Shown here in pieces: positions 29,125 to 38,465 of a DNA stretch of 64,000 bases (positions within the stretch are counted from its first letter, which is position 1; every line of letters begins with the position of its first letter). The translations under genes were made by a program, and so were the position numbers. The stretch is from CAJBLF01 sp964495905 (GTDB lineage: Bacteria; Patescibacteriota; Gracilibacteria; Absconditabacterales; Absconditicoccaceae). The stretch lies in the NCBI GenBank assembly GCA_964495905.1, contig CAZBWN010000029.1:186001-250000 (forward strand), written 5' to 3'. The notes under the pieces were generated by a model. That model saw only the letters and a program-made list of their open reading frames with translations, was not told the origin of the DNA and ran no database searches.

Positions 29125-30990
29125 TTAAATTTTCTTGACCATATAGGTTCATTCCAGCTTATATCCAATCTTTCTGTAATATGCTCTGACACCGATACCA
29201 GAGATGACAGAGAGCTTTTTATATTTGTGCTGGTGAGCGATCTGCTCAGCGAGTTCCATCAGTTGTTTACCAAATCACTTGTGCTGCACCTTTCCATCTT
29301 TCAATTTTTCCATCTTTCAATTTTTTATTCATTCCACTTGTCCGTAGACGTGCAGTTCTCTGATGATAGCAGTAAGTTTTCCTAATCATGGGACATTGAT
29401 TGCATGGGTTTCGCTAGGTAATAGAAGTCTTGTAAAGCCATAGAGATAGCCAAGTTCATCTTCAAAACTAATGAAATATTCCACTCCTCCACTGCTCTGA
29501 TATTTTCTGATAATCAAATTAGCTATGTTTTTTCATTTTTCCACCTTTCCATCTTTCAATGTTTCAATCTTATTTCTTATTTCTCTGCTTCTGGTATCCA
29601 ATGAAACAAAATTTCTGAATGACTTAAGATCAGGTTCCTTTCCGATGATGTAGGTTTGAATGTTTTCATTTTTTTTGATATGTTTTGTCAGTTCGTCTTT
29701 GAGCGCTTTTTGTATAGATGAGTATAAACTATATTTTCAGTACAATCTTTGGTAGAATTTTTTTCGTGCTGATGGTTTGCTTTTTTGCTCTTGTAGCAAC
29801 TGGTTATGCATAAGTTGTGAAAGATTTGTGATGGTGCTTCCTGCGACTATCTCGTTGGCAGGAATATCACGGATCAGACGTTTGATCCTGGTGTATGGCG
29901 GTATTACATCCATAAATACTTCTCTGATAAGCTTTTTGATATCTTCTGTTTCTAGAGGTTTGTATTTCCCTTGTTTGTATAATTCGTGAAGTTGAGTATT
30001 GGGAATCACGGAAGTAGGATAAAATTTGATTTCATCCGGTTTGAAGAAGGGGTCAGAATATAAATCTTTGAATGTCTTCAGATCTTTTTCATAATCAGAA
30101 CCATAGAGTCCTGGCATGACATGGAGAGCGAATTTGAATCCCCATTGTCTGAGCTTATCACAAGCTTGGCGTGCTTGCTGGACACTATGTCCTCTTTTGT
30201 TGAGATCAAGCACCTCATCATCCAATGATTGTATTCCCATCTCTACTCTTGTCACTCCAAGCTCACGTCGAAATTGACAATTTGCGTCAGTCATATATTC
30301 TGGTCTGGTTTCTATCGTCAGTCCGATGATCCTATGAGCTGTATTTTCATTTTTTTTGAGCGCTTCTTCTAGGGTTTTTGCATACTTGATTGTTTTGCTT
30401 TCGTCTATGGTAGTATGAGCATATTTCTTGGTCGCAGACATCTCTATATTTTTGAAATACTCATCGAAAGTATTGCATGCGTCGTACAATTCTTTGATGA
30501 ATTTTGTCTTATAGTCTTTTGGGTATACATCAAAAGTCCCTCATAAGACGATCATCTCTATCTTGTCGGTTTCATGCCCGCTTAGTGTAAGCGAAAGCAA
30601 TCTATTGTAGGCTTGTTTGATAGGATCGAATTTATTCATCAATGCTCTCATAGCACCGGGTTCAGTTTTGATATAGCTCTTGGGCATCGTGGGGTCATTG
30701 GGACAGAAAATACATTTTCCAGGACAATAGAAAGGCTTGGTGAGCACTTGGACTGATACAATTCCGGATTGAGATCTGATTCCCTTTTTTTTGAGCAATT
30801 GCTCTATCTGCGGATTTTTAGTGATTTTTTTCGCCTTGAGCAACGTATAATATGCTTGAAGCAATTGGATGTTTGAGGGAAGATCAGATAATTTATTCGT
30901 TTTGGAAAAATCTCTCTTGATTTGGGTGAGAAGGTCAAGATTACGGTTCTGCGGTTTGGTTTTGATTAGTTGAAGGATAATTTTTTCCAT
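29125..30990 (-). CDS. Elp3-family radical SAM/GNAT protein (tRNA uridine modification)
   Basis: A 621-residue protein with the full Elp3 layout. N-terminal basic helices, radical SAM cluster CPGKCIFCPNDP (about residue 93), IVLGGTFDVYPKDY, IGLTIETRPEY, RVEMGIQSLDDEVL, MPGLYGSDYEKDL, and a C-terminal GNAT domain (LGYLYGFTRLLLP, GFGKQLMELAEQIA, YYRKIGYKLEG). Elp3 forms 5-carboxymethyl-type groups on wobble uridine of tRNA. Two ggaaagatgg microrepeats intrude (IKNGKMEKLKDGKV near 29300; another near 29540). Interesting because Elp3 is mainly archaeal/eukaryotic. Confidence 0.9.
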
Positions 30991-31148
30991 GATGATGATA
31001 GTATATATAATTGATTACGTTTTTCCACATTATTTCCTTGTTCTTGTTTTATTCTTTTTGTTTTGTGCTTTTCTATTGAAAATGTTATAGCAACCTGTAC
31101 AATTCTTTTGTGACAAAAAGATTTATTTTATTTTGTATTACTATTATC

Positions 31149-31730
31149 ATGATAACATTAGAAAAACTTCCTTACGCAGTAAATGCTTTAGAACCTGTTA
31201 TTGATGTACAGACGATTGAACTCCATTATGGAAAACATCATCAAGGATATGTGAATAAACTGAATGAACTTATCGTGGGTACGGTATATGCAGATGAACC
31301 GCTTGAAAATATCGTAAAAACTAGTGATTGACCGATATTCAATAATGCAGCGCAGACATGGAACCACACCTTCTATCGAAACGAACTCCAAACTCCGAAA
31401 GAGAATAACCTCCCTACTTGAGCTTTGTTGGATGGAATCATTGATATCCGAGGAACTTTTGAAAAATTCCAAGAAGCGATGATTGCAAGCGCAGTCGGAA
31501 ACTTCTGATCAGGATGGACTTGGTTGGTACAACATACTGTTGATGGGACGTTAGAGATCATGAATACCAGCAATGCGGGATGTCCTTTGACTACTAATAA
31601 GAAAGCTTTGCTTACCATAGATGTACGAGAACATGCGTATTATCTCAAATATCAGAATCGTAGAGTGGAATATGTCACCAATATCTGGAAATGCATCAAC
31701 CGAGATATAGTGAGTGAGAGATTGGGATAA
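31149..31730 (+). CDS. sod: Fe/Mn superoxide dismutase
   Basis: A 193-residue SOD. Motifs: ELHYGKHHQGYVNKLN (first His ligand), FNNAAQTWNHTFY (second His), NFGSGWTWLV, and TIDVREHAYYLKY (Asp and His ligands). The active-site Trp of the usual NHTFYW is Arg here (NHTFYRN). FNNAAQ suggests the iron type. Cytoplasmic: the chosen Met start matches the family and removes an apparent hydrophobic extension. Points to exposure to oxygen at least at times. Confidence 0.95.
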
Positions 31731-31793
31731 ATCCTCCTTCGTTTCCTCCTTTTTCAAGGAGGACAATTCTGGGAAGCTAATAGTTTATTTTGT

Positions 31794-32153
31794 ATGAAAG
31801 CGAAGATGAACACGAAGTATAAGAAAGAGAAAGGTGATGAAGGAGAAGATATCGTAGCGCTCCATTATCAAGACCAATGATATACTTTAGTAGAAAGAAA
31901 ATATACGATCCTGTGAGGAGAACTTGATCTGATTTTCCAGAAAGACAATATACTGACCTTCATTGAAGTGAAAGTGGTTAATAATATCGATGACCTCCAA
32001 GACTACGTCACTCATAAGAAACTCTGACATGTGAAACATACCATCAATTATTATCTGCTCGGTCATCCGACATGGAGGGAGTATGTACTTGATGTTGTAT
32101 TTGTGAGAGATAATTCTATACTTGAAGTCTATGAAAATGTTACAAATACATAG
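31794..32153 (+). CDS. yraN: YraN/UPF0102 family nuclease-fold protein
   Basis: A 119-residue protein with GDEGEDIVALHYQDQGYTLV, ILGGELDLIFQKDN, LTFIEVKVV, the (G)E..D..xVEVK pattern of the restriction-endonuclease-like UPF0102 family. HKKLGHVKHTINYYLL is also typical. Role unknown, probably DNA-related. Follows sod by 63 bp and ends in TAG. Confidence 0.9.
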
Positions 32154-32193
32154 ATAGACCATTAGACATTTAGACTATTAGAAGATTAGAAAA

Positions 32194-32556
32194 ATGGTTA
32201 CTCGTTATCAAGAATTGAAAGTTTGGCAGAAATCTATAGATTTAATAGAACAAATTTATGTAATAGTTAATAAATTCCCTAAGACAGAAACATTTTCATT
32301 AGTTGATCAACTAAAAAGATCTGCTGTTTCTATTGCTTCTAATATTGCAGAATGAAGCGAAAGATGAACAAAAAAAGAGAATATACATTTTTTATACATA
32401 GCCAAATGATCTGCAGCTGAATTAGAGACACAACTTATTATTTCAGAAAGATTACGTTTTATGTCCAAAGATGATTTTACTATCATACATGCAACTATTT
32501 TAGAAGTACTCAAAATGCTTTCTTCTTATATTTCTTATCATAAAACACATTCCTAA
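32194..32556 (+). CDS. four-helix bundle protein (23S rRNA intervening-sequence family)
   Basis: A 120-residue protein with the family start YQELKVWQKSIDLIEQIY, LVDQLKRSAVSIASNIAEGS and the helix FLYIAKGSAAELETQL. It is a clearer family member than its paralogue at 9390. No reverse transcriptase, variable repeat or rRNA gene is nearby. Function in free-standing form is unknown. Confidence 0.92.
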
Positions 32557-32600
32557 AAATCTAATCTTCTAAACTTCTCATTTACTAATAAATTATATAT

Positions 32601-33881
32601 ATGAAAAAAAGCAGATTGATCATCTTATTCATACTAGGAGCGTTTTTTGGCTGATTTGTCTTGCAAATCGGACAATCATGGAACAGCTTACATCAACCGA
32701 TCATCCAGGAAGGGAAACTTAACTTGGACGGTTTGGTCGCATCTATAAAAAATGTCGTTAATACAGAAAGTCTCGGACTAGGAGGTAAAAAATACGAACG
32801 TTTTGATACCGTATATACTATCCTTGAAAATGCGTATTATAATGTAGATAAGATCAATACTTGAAAAATGTTGAGCAGCGCGCTCAAAGCATATGTAAAC
32901 GCTATTGATGATCCGTATACTATATATATGGATACTGAGCAAAATTCCGGATTCCAAGAAGAACTCAAAGGTTCATCAGATTTTGAAGGTATAGGAGCTG
33001 TGATCAGCAAAAAGGATTATTACATCCAGATAGATGAAATCATCAAGGGTTCACCTGCATTTGCTGCGGGACTAATGATGCTTGATAGAGTTGTTATGAT
33101 CGGTAGCGGACTTACCAAAGGCCTTGATGTCAATCAAGCAGTCAGCCAGATCAGAGGTCCGAAGTGAACAAAAGTAAAACTTACGATAGAAAGAGTTTCC
33201 AAAGATGGAAGCAAAGAAGTCATAGAAAAAGAGATTACAAGAGACAAATTAAACATTCCTTCCGTCAATGGAAAAATCATGACTTGAGCTAATGGGCAGA
33301 CGATATGATATATCAATATCTCTATCATAGGTGAAGAGACAGAAAATCTTTTGAAAAAGACATTGAGCGAGTTCAAAGCAAATAAAATCCAGTGATTCAT
33401 CATAGATCTTAGAGGAAACGGTTGAGGACTTCTCCCTGTTGCTGTACAGATCTCTTCACATTTCATCCCAAAAGGCAAATTAGTGGTAAGTACGAAATAT
33501 ACTACTTTTGAAGATGAAAAATTAGTTTCAGAAGGATACGTTGATTATCAAAACTTGCCTATAGTGGTTTTGGTGGATGGTTTGACTGCTTCTGCAGGAG
33601 AGATCATCGCTTTGGCGCTTCAAGAACAAGTAGGCGCTCAATTGGTAGGAACTCAGACTTTCTGAAAATGATCTATCCAGACTATGGATGAATTTGATGA
33701 TGGCGCCTCACTCAAATATACGGTAGGAAAACGATATACTCCCAATGGAGAAAATATAGATATCACAGGAGCAGCTCCTGATGTACTTGTAGAATTTGAT
33801 ACTGATAAATATCTGAGTGGCGTAATCGATACTCAACTCGAAAAGGCAAAAGAAGTACTTGATACTATGATCAAAAAATAA
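32601..33881 (+). CDS. C-terminal processing protease (S41)
   Basis: A 426-residue protein: N-terminal membrane anchor (IILFILGAFFGGFVLQIG), PDZ domain (FEGIGAVISKKDYYIQIDEI ... GSPAFAAGL), and the S41 core with IIDLRGNGGGLL, the catalytic Ser in LVDGLTASAGEIIALAL and Lys in GTQTFGKGSIQT. It degrades or trims exported proteins in the periplasm-like space. Glycines of FGKGS and RGNGGG include TGA. Confidence 0.94.
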
Positions 33882-33908
33882 ATTTAATTTTTACACTCTA
33901 CATATAGT

Positions 33909-34238
33909 ATGACCGTAACTATTAAACTTCAACAACCTGATGGAAGCATAATCGCTACATTTCCTGGTGAAGATCGTCAAAGCATTGCTCAGATCGCTAA
34001 GACCCATGGTGTAGAGATTCCTGTCTCTTGCGGGATAGGGGTCTGTGGGGTCTGTAAATGTAAAATCGTATCTTGAAATCAATATGTACAGATAGATAAG
34101 ATCTCTCTGCCTATGATGCCTTTGGAAAGAAGTGCAGAGGGAAATTTCCAAGAAGTATTTACCTGTGTGGGCTGAATCTCATCTGAAGCCATCAAGGACA
34201 AAGAAGATCATGAAGTTATCTTAGAAAAAAATATGTAA
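33909..34238 (+). CDS. 2Fe-2S ferredoxin
   Basis: A 109-residue plant/adrenodoxin-type ferredoxin. Ligands fall in PVSCGIGVCGVCKCKIVSG (C-x4-C-x2-C) and, about 45 residues later, VFTCVGG. It transfers electrons; a partner is not adjacent, though an [FeFe]-hydrogenase-like protein is at 63165. The acidic tail is usual. Follows the protease gene by 27 bp. Confidence 0.9.
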
Positions 34239-34283
34239 GCATATATACTATATATAGTAGTGACGTTAATATTTTATTTTATT

Positions 34284-34856
34284 ATGGCTAGCTTGGTCGC
34301 ATTTGATACAGAGCACATAAAAAAACTGAAGCAACAGGATCAAAACGCATTCAACCAGTTCTATCTGCAAACCGTTGATATGTTTTTCCGTTACATCAAT
34401 GCAAACTACTTTATCGATAAGCATGATGCCGAAGATATCATCTCAGATTTTTATGTAAAATTTTGGGAGGGAGTGAGATCTTATAAGGAAGATTGATCCT
34501 TTACCGCATATTTCCGAACGATATTCAAAAATACCATCAAAGATTTCTTCAAAAAGAATTCTGATACCCCATTCACGGAATTGCAGACTAATGAGGATGG
34601 CGAGGCATTTGAAGATACTCTTATGGATGATGTGGACGTCACTAAACTCTTAGAGAATGATTTCAAATTCGAACAGATAGAAAAAGCGATGAAGAGGCTT
34701 GATGATATCAGCAAAGAAATCATCTATTTCAAATTCATCGAAGAAAAAACAAATGAAGAGATAGCATCAATCACAGGAGCATCCAATGACGTTGTGAGAC
34801 AAAGGCTTTCTAGAGCGATCAAACAACTGAAGAATGAACTAACAACTAACAGTTAA
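34284..34856 (+). CDS. ECF-type sigma factor
   Basis: A 190-residue sigma factor with region 2 (AFNQFYLQTVDMFFRYINAN, HDAEDIISDFYVKFWEG) and region 4 (LDDISKEIIYFKFIEEKT, NEEIASITGASNDVVRQRLS). No anti-sigma gene is adjacent. The ATG at 34284 gives the usual start. One TGA Gly lies after SYKED. Confidence 0.9.
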
Positions 34857-34879
34857 TAACTAACAACGATTGAATTCTT

Positions 34880-34947
34880 TTTTATTTTTATCATTCTAAA
34901 TTCTAAATTTAAAATTTTTGAATTCTGAATTCTAAATTCTGAATTAA
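34880..34947. repeat. 'gaattctgaattctaaatt' microrepeat
   Basis: Three to four imperfect copies just before the terminator of the ECF sigma gene. Confidence 0.55.
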
Positions 34948-34949
34948 AT

Positions 34950-34975
34950 AAAGCCCCGCTGTTGTGGGGCTTTGT
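34950..34975 (+). terminator. intrinsic terminator
   Basis: AAAGCCCC GCTGTTGT GGGGCTTT, a perfect stem, after the ECF sigma gene. Confidence 0.75.
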
Positions 34976-35120
34976 CTGATATAACTAGCTTTTTACTGTA
35001 TCTATTTATAAAAATGTCAACCCCAAATCATCAGACATGACCACAAAAATATGAGTAAATGTAGTTCTAAACTAGCATATCCATTTATACAAAAATCTGA
35101 TAATTTTATGTAAAAATCTC

Positions 35121-35148
35121 TTGAAATACAGTCTCTGTATGATAATAT
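35121..35148 (+). promoter_or_regulatory. sigma-70 type promoter of HU gene
   Basis: TTGAAA (35121-35126), 16-bp spacer, TAATAT (35143-35148), 45 bp before the HU start. Confidence 0.6.
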
Positions 35149-35193
35149 CATTGATGTACACACTACCCTTTTATTATGTAATTATTTGTACAA

Positions 35194-35475
35194 ATGACAA
35201 AGACAGCTCTTATTGCTAGCCTAGCAGAACAATTAGGTGTTTCTAAGAAATTAGCTTCTGAATTAGTTAACTCATTCATCGAAACTGTTATTGGTGGAGT
35301 TAAAAAATCTGGAGAAGTAAGAATCCAAGGATTCGGAACTTTCAAGGCTTCAAAAAGAAAGGCTAGAGAAGGTGTTAATCCACAAAACCCAAGTCAAAAA
35401 ATCAAAATTCCTGCTATGAAAGTAGTTACTTTCAAAGCTGGTTCTGAATTCAAAGGAGCAGTTAAAAAATCTTAA
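35194..35475 (+). CDS. hup: HU family DNA-binding protein
   Basis: A 93-residue histone-like protein. Family landmarks: MTKTALIASLAEQLGVSKK, GEVRIQGFGTFKASKRKARE, the arm tip NPQNPSQKIKIPAM and VVTFKAGSEFK. It bends and compacts DNA. None of about ten glycines is TGA and codons are biased to GCT/GGA/AAA, consistent with high expression. Confidence 0.97.
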   Translation: MTKTALIASLAEQLGVSKKLASELVNSFIETVIGGVKKSGEVRIQGFGTFKASKRKAREGVNPQNPSQKIKIPAMKVVTFKAGSEFKGAVKKS

Positions 35476-35496
35476 TTGTAACTCTTTATTCAAGAT

Positions 35497-35531
35497 AAAA
35501 AAGCTCTCCGCCTAGGCGGAGGGTTTTTTTT
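35497..35531 (+). terminator. terminator built on the TCCGCCTAGGCGGA palindrome
   Basis: CTCCGCCTAGGCGGAG (35506-35521) preceded by A-run and followed by T8. Confidence 0.75.
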
Positions 35532-35605
35532 TATTTGATTTTCTAGTCGGAAATACTATATTCTAACTAACTTTAATTTGTGATTTTTAATTCATAATTT
35601 AATTC

Positions 35606-36007
35606 ATGCCTTGATATATCGTCTTAGTTGCACTTGTTAGTGGTTTCATAGGATATTTTATCTTTTATCTGAGATTTCAGCATAAAGATACCGTCAATCA
35701 ACTCAGATCCAATCTCAAGGAAGCGGCTAAAGAAGTCGAATATCTCAGCCATGAACTTGATGAATATGTGCAACAAAATGCTCTTTTGAAACAAAAAACT
35801 ATGGAGTTGTTAGAAAAAAATGATGATCTCTGAGATGTAGTCTCTGAACTGAGCAAGTACTATGTACATTTGAAAAAGGCTGCAGAAAAGACTACTGAGC
35901 TCAGCAAATATCTTCATACCCCAAGTCCGGATATAGAAGAAAAAATGCAACCGTTTTTGGATAAAGCAAAAGAAAAAACTGGTGAGACTAATAAGAGCTT
36001 CTTTTAA
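35606..36007 (+). CDS. membrane-anchored coiled-coil protein
   Basis: A 133-residue protein: one N-terminal TM (about residues 3-22, YIVLVALVSGFIGYFIFYL) then a continuous coiled coil (QLRSNLKEAAKEVEYLSHEL, LLKQKTMELLEKND). The topology is like small septum or stalk proteins, but no family is recognised. Two TGA glycines. Followed 15 bp later by cutA. Confidence 0.7.
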
Positions 36008-36022
36008 TCATATCATTCAAAT

Positions 36023-36331
36023 ATGGCATATATAACTATATATAGCACATATCCAAATATCAAAGACGCTAAAAAAATCGCTACTATCTTATTAGATAAA
36101 CATCTTATAGCCTGTGCAAACTTTTTTCCTATAGAAAGCATGTATCATCGGAAAGGCAAAACAGAAACGGCAAAAGAAATTGTCGCTTTGTATAAAACCC
36201 AGAAAAAACATCGAAAAACCATACAAAAAGAGATCATACAATATCATTCATATGAAATACCTTGCATCATAAAGCTAGATATGGAGGCAAATCCAAGCTA
36301 TCAAGAACGAATAACAAAAGAGACTATATAA
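36023..36331 (+). CDS. cutA: divalent cation tolerance protein CutA
   Basis: A 102-residue CutA1: AYITIYSTYPNIKDAKKIA, LIACANFFPIESMYHRKGK and YHSYEIPCIIKLDM match the family. Trimeric, cytoplasmic, signal-protein-like; precise role unclear. No glycine codon TGA present. Confidence 0.93.
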   Translation: MAYITIYSTYPNIKDAKKIATILLDKHLIACANFFPIESMYHRKGKTETAKEIVALYKTQKKHRKTIQKEIIQYHSYEIPCIIKLDMEANPSYQERITKETI

Positions 36332-36406
36332 ATAATTCTATTTCGCATTCTGTTACTTTACTTTGTTTTTTTTGAATTCTAAATTCTAAATTCTAAATTT
36401 ATTTCT

Positions 36407-37045
36407 ATGTCCTATAATCAAAAACATATTCTTATCCATGGTCCAGAGCTCGGATATAACACTATAGCCGATCAGTACCAAGCCTACCACAAGCACCTTG
36501 ATAGTTTTGAAAAGGGTATGTTTGTCAAATTTTTACCAAGAGACAAAAAAAATCTCCATATCATAGACCTTGGTGCAGGTGACGGAAGGATGCATAAATT
36601 TCTTGCTCCGTTGAAACCAGAAAGATACGTCGCTTGCGATATCGCAGACAAATTGCTCAAAAGACACCCCCTCCGCGGCGGGCAGGCCGGCAAAAATATA
36701 GAGAAGGTAGTTTGTGACTTGGAAGATACCCTCCCCTTCGCTGATGAATCATTTGATCTCATAACAAGTTTTTTTGTACTTGAACACATCGAAGATGTGG
36801 AGCATTTGTTTGATGAAGCGTACAGGATATTAAAAAAAGATGGCTCTTTCATCATCGGACATTTCATCCAGAGACGTGAATTCATCTGGAAAAAAGATAA
36901 AGATCAGTTTAGGATCAAATTCTTCAATCATAGGATACAGGATTTAGAAAAAATCCTCAAAAAAAGCTTTTTTGATGCGTATGTATTGCCTATCCGTGAG
37001 GAAGGATGTGTTATTGGACATGTTCTTGTGTGTAAGAAAAGCTAA
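36407..37045 (+). CDS. class I SAM-dependent methyltransferase
   Basis: A 212-residue protein with motif I IIDLGAGDGRMHKFL, the acidic end of strand 2 (YVACDIADK), the VVCDLEDTLPFADESFDLI segment and motif VFFVLEHIEDVEHLFDEA. Substrate unknown. Between strands 2 and 3 a GC-rich insert (36660-36692) encodes HPLRGGQAGK and looks like a degenerate intergenic palindrome caught in frame. Confidence 0.88.
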   Translation: MSYNQKHILIHGPELGYNTIADQYQAYHKHLDSFEKGMFVKFLPRDKKNLHIIDLGAGDGRMHKFLAPLKPERYVACDIADKLLKRHPLRGGQAGKNIEKVVCDLEDTLPFADESFDLITSFFVLEHIEDVEHLFDEAYRILKKDGSFIIGHFIQRREFIWKKDKDQFRIKFFNHRIQDLEKILKKSFFDAYVLPIREEGCVIGHVLVCKKS

Positions 37046-37046
37046 T

Positions 37047-38297
37047 TTAAAAAGGCAAATCATCTTCTTCTTCCATCAGATGAGATGGCCTAATTTTTAT
37101 ATGCGTAAATAATGTCAGAAGATCATCGCAATATTTTTGATCTTTTTTTTGTATTTTTTCTTTAAGATATTGTAATGCAAGCCTGTCATCTTTGGACAAT
37201 CTTTCTCCTTGTTGAGATCTTTCATACACATTCATAATGCATTTTTGCTCTCATTCAGTCACGTATTTCAGCAATTCGGCAAACATACGGATTTTATATA
37301 TATCAAATCATTTTTTTGATTCTTCAGGATTAAACAAAAAATATTTTTTATATTCCTCTGTCTGCAATCCATCAAGATATTCTTCTTGAGAAATAGGTTG
37401 CGAAATATAGTTTTGCACTATTCATTTGTAGGAATATCTTTTTTGTATTTTTTCAATGATATGCTTATATCTTTTGTGTCATTTATTGAGTCATATGACT
37501 AATCTACGGAAAAAATCCGTATCAGCATTCAAATAGAAAAGGTGTGGATATTGAGTCAAGAGACTTTCAGCATTGGAGGATATTTCATTGATTTTTATTA
37601 TAGCATTATTTATTTTTTTTATAGAATATTTCAAACAATACGGGAATCCTGCGACTATGGTCGTTATCGTTGTCTTCGAAAATCATGTTATATATAAAAG
37701 AGATAAATTCTTTTTATATTTTTCCAAAGGACAATAAAAAAAATCAGACACTTGATCAAGGAATATTTTTATCTGATCATTTGAAAAACTAAATTCATTT
37801 TTCAATCGATCAATATGCTCCTTATTTCTCTGTGACCTATATCCTAAATAATTGCTTTTTTTAAATTCCATACTCTGGATAAGATAACGGTTTAATTCTT
37901 CACCGGAAAATCCTATCTCTTGCAAAAAATGTATATTCTTTTGGATCTTAGGAAATGAACCAGGTTGCACCAATGATATTTTTTCCTTTCCTACTGATCT
38001 TTTTATGCTAGTATAAAGATACTCTATAGTTCCTCGCTTACTTTCGTGTATATCATCAAATCTTTTGAGTGCATTGAGATTACGATACAATGTATTCTTT
38101 TGCTCTTCTATGTCTTTCATGTATTTATTTTTTTTAAATACATTCAAAATCTCTCCGATCTGGTAGGCATAGAGCGTATTATACCTTTTATATCTGTATT
38201 GAATCCTTTCAAGCTGAGAAATTATCTCCATAGGTGTTTTCATAGGAGGAAGCGAAAATAATTCTAATTGAGAGGATCTTTCACTGGGAGTTTTCAT
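37047..38297 (-). CDS. mTERF-like helical-repeat protein
   Basis: A 416-residue protein. From about residue 125 it has repeated helix triplets of about 30-35 residues: NIHFLQEIGFSGEELNRYL, KNEFSFSNDQIKIFLDQVSD, NLSLLYITGFSKTTITTIVA followed by FPYCLKYSIKKINN, then LTQYPHLFYLNADTDFFRRL. The L..xGFS..(E/T)(L/I)..(L/I)...P pattern is that of mTERF repeats, which bind nucleic acids in mitochondria and chloroplasts. The assignment is by eye. N-terminal and C-terminal parts are charged and unknown. Three or more glycines are TGA; own promoter. Confidence 0.55.
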
Positions 38298-38332
38298 ATC
38301 TGAGAGGAAAAATAATACTATCACTTGATCAG

Positions 38333-38360
38333 TTTATACTATTTTATATAATATTGTCAA
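38333..38360 (-). promoter_or_regulatory. sigma-70 type promoter
   Basis: Minus strand TTGACA (38360-38355), 16-bp spacer, TATAAA (38338-38333), 36 bp before the mTERF-like gene. Confidence 0.65.
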
Positions 38361-38465
38361 GTCTATGTCTATAAACGACATAATAAGTCATTTATCTTCT
38401 TAGCTTGAAAAAAATCAACTTTTATATATCCTATTTTCAGTCTTTTATGAAATAATATTTTTTGA

